Below, in pieces: positions 18,150 to 24,291 of a DNA stretch of 24,291 nucleotides. A program made the position numbers and the translations under genes. Position 1 is the first letter of the stretch. Each line of letters begins with the position of its first letter. The notes beneath the pieces are model-generated. The model saw only the letters and a program-made list of their open reading frames with translations. It had not been told where the DNA came from and ran no database searches. Origin of the DNA: Gnetum montanum (lineage: Eukaryota; Streptophyta; Gnetopsida; Gnetales; Gnetaceae); the NCBI GenBank assembly GCA_015680685.1, contig MNCI01009417.1, positions 880,649-904,939 on the forward strand, in the 5' to 3' direction.

Positions 18150-20450
18150 GAAGGGACAATGATAGAATCAACGATGAAGAAGAATAGGGGATGTTGATGT
18201 AAACAAGAATCACATATGCTCACATTGATCTTAATAATCCAAATTTTACTTTCATCTTTCATTAGGATAGACAAATGAGGTGGAGAGACATGCAAGGGAA
18301 CATAGTCTTGCCTCCAAAATGTGCAGCACTTGGCATGCTCCAAAATGCCTTAAGGGAAATGCATTTGGACCAAATTCAGGAAGGGTACCATGTGACTCAT
18401 CATACGACAAGACCCTATGAATCCACAAAGGAGAAAATGAGGAAAGATGCTATTATGGAAATCAAACATGTACACAACAAAGGGAAGTAGGTTAGCACTT
18501 CTATTGTCTTAGAAGAACTTGATGCTAATGAATTCATCATAGAACAACTCCATCAAAATCATGAAGAGTTTTTCATCAAACTTGAGAAACCTGTCAAAGT
18601 TCAATTGCATTCCACCTTAGCAAAGACAACTAAGAGGGGGCCTACTAACTCAAAGTATTAGCAGGACCCCTGGCCAAGAGTTTCTACCAACTCCTATAGA
18701 GAAGAATACCGAAGTAATGAAAGGAGGATAAGACAACACTATTCTCCTACTATAGTGAGACCATGACAGGAAGGAGAGAAGAACTCATGTTAACCATGAC
18801 TATTTCCTGAGATATTCAAATGAGAAAGATGAAGGTTATGAGCAAAGAAGACAAAGGAATCAAAGAAAGGATCATGAAAGGGATGAGCACAAAAGGGGGT
18901 ACCGCTACAATAGAGCACATGAACTTGATCATGATGATGAACCCCTGATGGCAACCCAAAGCATGATTAACATCCAGGAAACTGTTTACATTCCAACCAA
19001 GCATGTGAGGGATAGTTATATGAAATTTCTCGACATGAATAACATGTGCAGATGTAAAGGAGCTTATAATGTTGATCCACAACACCACCTTCAAGCTTTC
19101 CATGAGGCTTACATCCTATTGAACATTGAAAGTGACTAGCAAATGTTGAATTTGTTTCCAAAAATACTTATGAAAGAGCCAGAGAGTTAGACCGATCACT
19201 CGAACCTAAATCAATGAGAAGATGGAGTACCATTTTAGAGATCTTCAATGACAAGTACCAAACCTACTCATGCATGTCTAACTTAAGGAAACAAATCCAA
19301 GGATGGAAGCAAGGGACCCATGAAACCCTTAATGCTGCAATGGGCTGATATCATTCACTACTACACAAATGCTTAGGCCATGGATTCTTACAGTGAGAGA
19401 AACTAAGCCACTGTAGAATGGATTATGAAACAAGACTAGAGAGACCCTTGGGGATTATGCCCAAGGTAGATTATTTGAGATGACTGTCCTTCAAATCTAT
19501 ATTTGACCAAGTGGAAAAGGAAAAAGGTGAGTTAAGAAAGAGATAATTAGCAGAAGATTATAACATAGATCCATCTATTAAGAAGAGACATGCATGAGTT
19601 TGTGATACCCAAGAGAAGGAAACCTTGGAATAGGTAATTCAAAAAAAGACTCTACCAATTCAGAAATCTATAACTGACATTGAAGTAAAGGTAGAGAAAA
19701 TGTGGGACTCCGTTGATGAAAAATTTACAATAGCATTATAAATTGTGAAGGAGAGAATAGAGCAAGCCTTTGGAAAAGGCAAGGACAAGAAAAATAATAA
19801 GGATTTTGGATACAAGGGCAAAGTGGCTTCTATGGTGTAGTGTTTAGACACAAGCTCCACCGATGAGGAAGGATGTGATGTGTGTTAATATGAACTTCCC
19901 AAGGAATGTTCTCTAGTCATAGCACATTTATAGGAAATGGGGGCATATGCACTTAATCCAAAATTTGTTAAGAAACAAATGCCTAGAAGCCTACCTTATC
20001 CTTAGGATAACTATAGCCAGAACTTCTAACCAACATACTATCCCAGTGGAGCCTACCCATAGCCATTAGAGTAGTACCATCAGCAGTGGCAACAACCCCA
20101 ATCATGGGCTATGCCACCACCATGCCAATAGTATTCATATCGGTAGCCAAATCCATATGGATAATACATCCAGCATCCAATCTCGCCAGTGAATGCAGTG
20201 GCTCAAACTCCATAGTACTATCCGCTTGAGTACCATAGACCAACACCACCAAGGATAGATTCAAACTCATATATGCATCCATCAATAATTGATTCTTCAA
20301 ATCAACATCCAACTCCTTTACCACTAGTGCCAGCTCCTTTCATGCAGGGGGAATTGCCATCACAACCACAGTAGAGGAAAACTGCAAGGGCAGTAAGCAT
20401 ACAGATAGAGGATCTTACCAACAACACTAAGGGCTAATTGAAGAAATTTC
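18150..20450 (+). pseudogene. gag: Element B gag, heavily broken
   Basis: Homologous in order to A's gag. MRWRDMQGNIVLP (18275) matches A's LRWRELEGNIVLS. A Arg/Asp/His-rich low-complexity part follows (18770-18950). KFLDMNNMCRCKGAYNVDPQ (near 19025) matches A's LDMNNIPRFEGGYNVDPQ. Further on are a block like SNLRKQIQGWKQGTHE (near 19280), a Lys-rich stretch ending in a degenerate knuckle (GCDVC, His replaced by Leu, near 19873), and a Pro/Gln-rich tail (20030-20400). At least one frameshift lies near 18770 and many stops are present, more than in A. Confidence 0.8.
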
Positions 20451-20499
20451 CTTTCTTTAGAACAAGTCTTGTAAAGGTTGGTACAATTAGGACTCCATC

Positions 20500-21170
20500 G
20501 AGATCAAGTTCTCCTATAATAGATCCTCTTACCAAAAACAAGCTTCAATCATCATCCAACACAAACATGCAAACTGTCATGCTTACAGAAATAGTCACAA
20601 ACTAGATAAAGGTAGGACCACTTCCTAAGAAAAGAATTAATCCTGGAGTTCCTTTGATTTATCTAAGAGTACTTTGAAATTTTACATGCAAAGCTATATT
20701 ACACTCAAGTTCTAGGGTAAATTTGATCTCTTATGAAACACATTAAGCATGGAACCTACCACCCTTGAAGGAGTGTAATATAAGGTTGGAGCTTGCAGAT
20801 CACTTTTTCACCATTCCTTTAGGATAGATAGAGGATTTGGTGACCACCATTGATGGGTGGTCTTATCCTATAGACTTTTTGGTAATTGATGTATAAAATG
20901 AAGACAAAAAATGTCCAATTATCATTGGGAGAGCATGGCTTAGCATAATTAATGCTAAGTTAAGTATAAGAAATTTATTTATTAAAATCTCTAAGGAAGA
21001 CAAGCACGGAGCCATACACACGTAACAGATTCCATGCATTACTACTGATAAAGAAGGGTGCAGTTTTGGATCGACCATTTAGAATGTTAACATAGTCATT
21101 ACACCAGTCCACAACATATGTGAAAATCAAGTATGCACACAACAGAGAGCAAGGGCCACCAAACCAAAAG
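20500..21170 (+). pseudogene. pol: Element B protease relic, active site lost
   Basis: Same arrangement as A's protease. VPLIYLRVL (near 20650) leads into the active-site region, where A's LLDSGSSVNLIS is LHSSSRVNLIS: the catalytic Asp is His and the Gly is Ser. LPPLKECNIRLEL and KCPIIIGRAWLSIINA (near 20913-20960) follow. In-frame TGA, TAA and TAG codons interrupt it. The flanking minus-strand frames (20863-21202) are shadows. Confidence 0.75.
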
Positions 21171-21479
21171 ATGCCTAGTGGCCAACAATTAAGAACTTTC
21201 AATTATCCAAAACATGCATGGAATAATCTGAACCACTTATTAATTCCCATTCTAAGGAAATGACCCCAATTAAGAGCCTAAAAGTGAAAATATTAAACCA
21301 TGATCATATGCCAATAGAAAGAGAAAACAAGGACTTAAATGATCAAAACTTAATTACCATCAAGATCACATGGGACAATAATTGAGAAATTAAATTATTA
21401 TAGGTGGTAAGTGAACCACCCATGGTGTATGATTTAGAAGATCTAGGAAGCATTTTCCGATCACTTACTCATAAGTTCA

Positions 21480-22900
21480 ATTGTGGGAGAGATGCCTAAT
21501 CTTGATTTAGGAATTAATAAGTGTTTTTTAATTTTTTTATTTTACAATTCTTTTTTATTTCTAATTTCATGATATACCTTTTCACATTCTTTGATATAAT
21601 TTTTTTCATTCTTTTATACTTTTTCATTTCTTAAATTTTTGGTATTCTTTTACATGTTTCCGTTCTTCAACATTTCTCATTCTTTGATGTTTTTCATTCT
21701 TTCATCTTTTTCCAATTCTTATTATCTTTTTCATACTTTGTTTTCACTTCTTTTGTAAATAATTTTTCTTGCTAGTAAAACACATTAAGAATAAGGTAAG
21801 ATGTAGTCCAATAAGGTGAAGATTTCCCTATGTTATCAAGCCATAAGGGACTGTTTATTTGAACAATGAAACCACAACATTCATTCATTCATTCCATTAA
21901 TAAAGGTTCTTACCATGGCCATGATGATATCCTTTCCATCATAAAACTAAGAATAAACTTGTGATCATTATGCTTGGACCGAAAAGTGAAGAACCAAGTG
22001 GGAATGTAAAGCATGTGACATCAAGGGGATTTGTGGACTCTCTTGGATTACTTCTGTTAGTTTTATCCTATTGCTTAGGTTGTATTATATCCCTAGAGAT
22101 CTAACAAAAAATTGGGGTAAGAGTATAATAAGTGCTACTATACCATGTCACTAGAAAGACATGTTACCCATGCTTAAAGGTCGTTCTGTGGTAAGATTGA
22201 CACAATTAAAAATAAAATAAATGCACAAGAATAAATTTTTGAGGGTCCCACTAGAAAGACATGTTGCCCATGCTTGAAGGTAGGAGGCTTCTTAGAAATC
22301 TAAAAAAAGAAATTGCAATGAATAAACTCCTTGCTTGGGAAATACGCCAAGTCATGATACTCCTTACAATAGCAATAGTCTTATAGTTGTAACTTCAAGG
22401 GATGAACCAATGCGATGTCATTGGAATGTGGTCTGGACTTGGTTTAAATCTTGGACAGAAAGGCTAATGATTATGTTAACCACTATTAAAACACAAAAAT
22501 TCATTTTTCATATGATAAGATACCTTTTGTCCCAAGTTCATTAATCCTTTCTCTAGTCCATCTCACCTCACAATATCTTTAATCATAACTTGTGGTTTTG
22601 TATGAGAGAGCATTATTTTTCCAATCTGGTGATACTAACATGTGTGCTTTGCTATATAGGAATGTCTTACATTTAACTCCTTGAGTACCCAAGGACACTT
22701 TGGGTGTGGTTATACAAGGGAACTAAGGGTTGGAGCCTACTTTAGGGAGGACCCACCTGTATAACTCTTGTATCTCATACTTGCCAAGAAATTTCACATC
22801 ATCTTATGCCTTCCATGATCATCTAAAATCTCATAAATACTTATCATAATCTTTAATACTTTGTCCATACATCAGAAATTCCTTACCCATCTCTTATCCA
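21480..22900 (+). other. Element B post-pol region
   Basis: Begins with a T-rich tract (21520-21780) like that of A at 14500-14580. Two copies of a 34-bp block starting CACTAGAAAGACATGTT lie exactly 100 bp apart (22149, 22249); both contain the conserved CCCATGCTT(G/A)AAGGT. GCCTACTTTAGGGAGGACCC (22735-22754) matches A's block at 15560. No gene is recognisable; the frame at 22335-22544 looks accidental. Confidence 0.65.
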
Positions 22901-23772
22901 TACAATAAACTTTCACTACCCGAGATTCTCTCTTTAGGAACTTTGAATGCTATATTTTCAAAAACTATACATCATTAATGGATATGACCCTCTAGATAAG
23001 CTTTACATCTTCTAGATATTTCATTTAACTAATTTTTTCCATGAAAATCTATGAAAAATTTGAAATTTTTTCACAATGACATCTTAGCTACGATGTCATG
23101 CATATAAAAATAGTATATATATGCATAGAAGATAGCAAAATTTTTCACCTCTTCATTTTGCAATAAGAGATTTTTTGTACTTTTCTTTCAAAACTCTTGC
23201 ACACTAGCTTCCAAAGATCATAACTTCATCCTCCTAGCTCTAATTTCCAAAATTTTTAAATCCTGTTGATCCTAAAGTGCTCAACTTAGCCATTGGGAGG
23301 AAGGGAGGGGGGGCGGCACGCTACATCATGCGATATAAGCATCAAACAAAAATTTGAGACAAAAATTCATAACATCTAGAAGATACCATAAAGGGTAATC
23401 AGAAAGAAATAATAATAATCTTAACATTAATCAATCAAACTAAGACAAAAAAGATTTAGATAATACTCCTAATAGACCATACCAACTATTTTAGTCCATA
23501 ATAAGCAAGAAAAATGATAGAAAGCCATAAGTAGCTAAAAGATATAACATCTAAGGGGTTTCTTTTTTTCTCAAATTTTTCTAACTCTGCAATCATAATA
23601 TGATAAGAACTTGATCTAACAAAGGGTGTGAGTAAGGTAAATAGCTATTAAGAACTGGTGTTACCATTCTAATAATTTCATACCCTTGTTGATTGCAAAT
23701 GGCCCCAAAGTAACCACTAGAAGAAGGACCTTCACAATGTAGAAGCCATAAAGATGCAACTTTAGGCATCTC
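22901..23772. other. Unassigned stretch before the last LTR
   Basis: Not alignable by eye with the matching part of element A (15620-16360). It may be diverged element B sequence or an unrelated insertion. It holds a G-rich tract at 23295-23316. A minus-strand open frame (23793-23593) crosses into the LTR and has no recognisable domain. Confidence 0.45.
23295..23316 (+). other. G-rich tract (possible G-quadruplex or polypurine tract)
   Basis: GGGAGGAAGGGAGGGGGGGC plus GG contains enough G3 runs for the G3N1-7 quadruplex pattern. It is the only such run in the window. It could be a displaced polypurine tract, but no LTR start follows directly. Confidence 0.5.
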
Positions 23773-24291
23773 TAATGAGCTGCGATATTGCATCTACCCC
23801 ACGATATTGCATACGTGATATCGCATCCTGCCTCATTATCTATAAATAAGAGGCATCTTTCCTTGTTTAGGGGAGTTAGACTTAGACCCTTAGCTAAACT
23901 CTTGCAGTTTTACCATTCCAGAGTTAGAATAATTCCTGTGTGCCCATAGTAGGATTCATAGAGTGAACGGATCTTTATTCGAGCAAATTGTACCTGAGCA
24001 CACATTTGTGTACAATAATAAAGATGAACTTTATGATAAACCTTGCAGCATATAGATTAAGCTAAATAGTAATTAATTATTTTTGAATGTTTAAATGCTT
24101 TCCTAGTTAATTAATTTCTCTCTCAACCCTTGGCTCTCCTAGTTAAGTACACTCAGTATGACCGCTTTGAGCATGTGTGTAGTGCTTGGTAACCCAGTAA
24201 TGATTAGTGTTTGGTAATCCCAGCAGTGTTGCACTAGTTCAGGATGTGTGTGGCAAGTGGGAATGGATACTAGTGTTAGAAACAATTAGAA
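23773..24291 (+). mobile_element. Family LTR cut by the window end (element B 3' LTR or a further element)
   Basis: Starts TAATGAG, one change from TGATGAG. Contains TATAAATA (23841-23848), a 9-bp poly(A) stem, and the U5 motif TTGGTAACCCAGTAATG (24186-24202) followed 25 bp later by TTGGTAATCCCAGCAGTG, the same spacing as in A. From TATA to U5 it resembles A's LTR more than B's own 5' LTR. No good polypurine tract precedes it. About 400 bp should follow outside the window. Confidence 0.75.
23972..24024 (+). promoter_or_regulatory. Conserved poly(A)-signal stem, last LTR
   Basis: TCTTTATT (23972-23979) and AATAAAGA (24017-24024), extended to 9 bp by the outer A/T pair. The inner GTAC and GTGTAC blocks are also kept. 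Confidence 0.65.

Larger units (their letters stand above)
17962..23772 (+). mobile_element. Element B internal region, deleted for most of pol
   Basis: Follows B's 5' LTR. Order: PBS, leader (17982-18150), gag (18150-20450), protease (20500-21170), a short linker to about 21480, then directly the T-rich post-pol region (21500-22900). RT, RNase H and integrase, about 2.7 kb in element A, are absent. Internal length is 5.8 kb against 8.35 kb in A. B would therefore have been non-autonomous after the deletion. Confidence 0.75.

Noticed and set aside
19660-21202. Minus-strand frames at 19660-19860, 20109-20324 and 20863-21202
   Set aside because: Antisense shadows of element B gag and protease relics, which are supported by homology to element A on the plus strand.
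1-24291. CRISPR array, bacterial operon or rRNA genes
   Set aside because: No regularly spaced short repeats with unique spacers, no ribosome-binding-site-led gene clusters, and no rRNA-like conserved blocks; composition and content are plant nuclear.

Overview
This window looks like intergenic heterochromatin from a large, repeat-rich plant genome. It is AT-rich, has no intact gene, and is dominated by nested, decayed LTR retrotransposons of the Ty3/gypsy (Metaviridae) superfamily. RT wording (FMDDFS), long LTRs and a primer-binding site resembling the 3' end of tRNA-Asp point to the Athila-like branch. A seed plant is likely; a conifer or other gymnosperm would fit the nesting and slow decay, but the sequence does not prove it. 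Four single N characters (131, 7750, 10856, 17251) mark scaffold junctions, and at least three of them distort the sequence.

Layout. 1-6455 holds old debris: a duplicated contig end (1-130 = 558-687); a possible separate LTR (662-1713) with a telomere-like box and TATA box; a dispersed repeat pair (2155-2331, 6116-6291); a LINE reverse-transcriptase scrap (about 3322-3720); a minus-strand fragment resembling the C-terminal tail of a receptor-like kinase (4298-4650); and a 44-bp minisatellite (4837-4968).

6456 to 24291 is a three-level nest of one LTR family whose LTRs begin TGATGAG and end CTCATCA. Element B (outer, oldest) has its 5' LTR from about 6456 to 7390, resuming at 17927-17961, followed by PBS, gag and protease relics; RT, RNase H and integrase are missing. 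Element A (7391-17926) is inserted 35 bp from the end of B's 5' LTR, with a perfect TATGG target duplication. It keeps LTRs, PBS, gag, and a pol frame about 3.4 kb long that has many stop codons but no indel I can detect. Element C is a reversed solo LTR (16950-17568) inserted in A's 3' LTR, with a perfect GTAAT duplication. A further family LTR (23773 to the window end) may be B's 3' LTR or the start of another element.

The retroelement parts once formed the usual cycle: LTR promoter and poly(A) site, tRNA-primed reverse transcription, Gag particle, and protease, RT/RNase H and integrase cut from a polyprotein. All copies here are defective as read. The best candidates for something under-described are an inverted repeat placing the poly(A) signal in a stem, kept in all five otherwise diverged LTR copies, and a modular U3 minisatellite that changed by one 12-bp unit after insertion. 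I found no tRNA, rRNA, CRISPR array or intact host gene.
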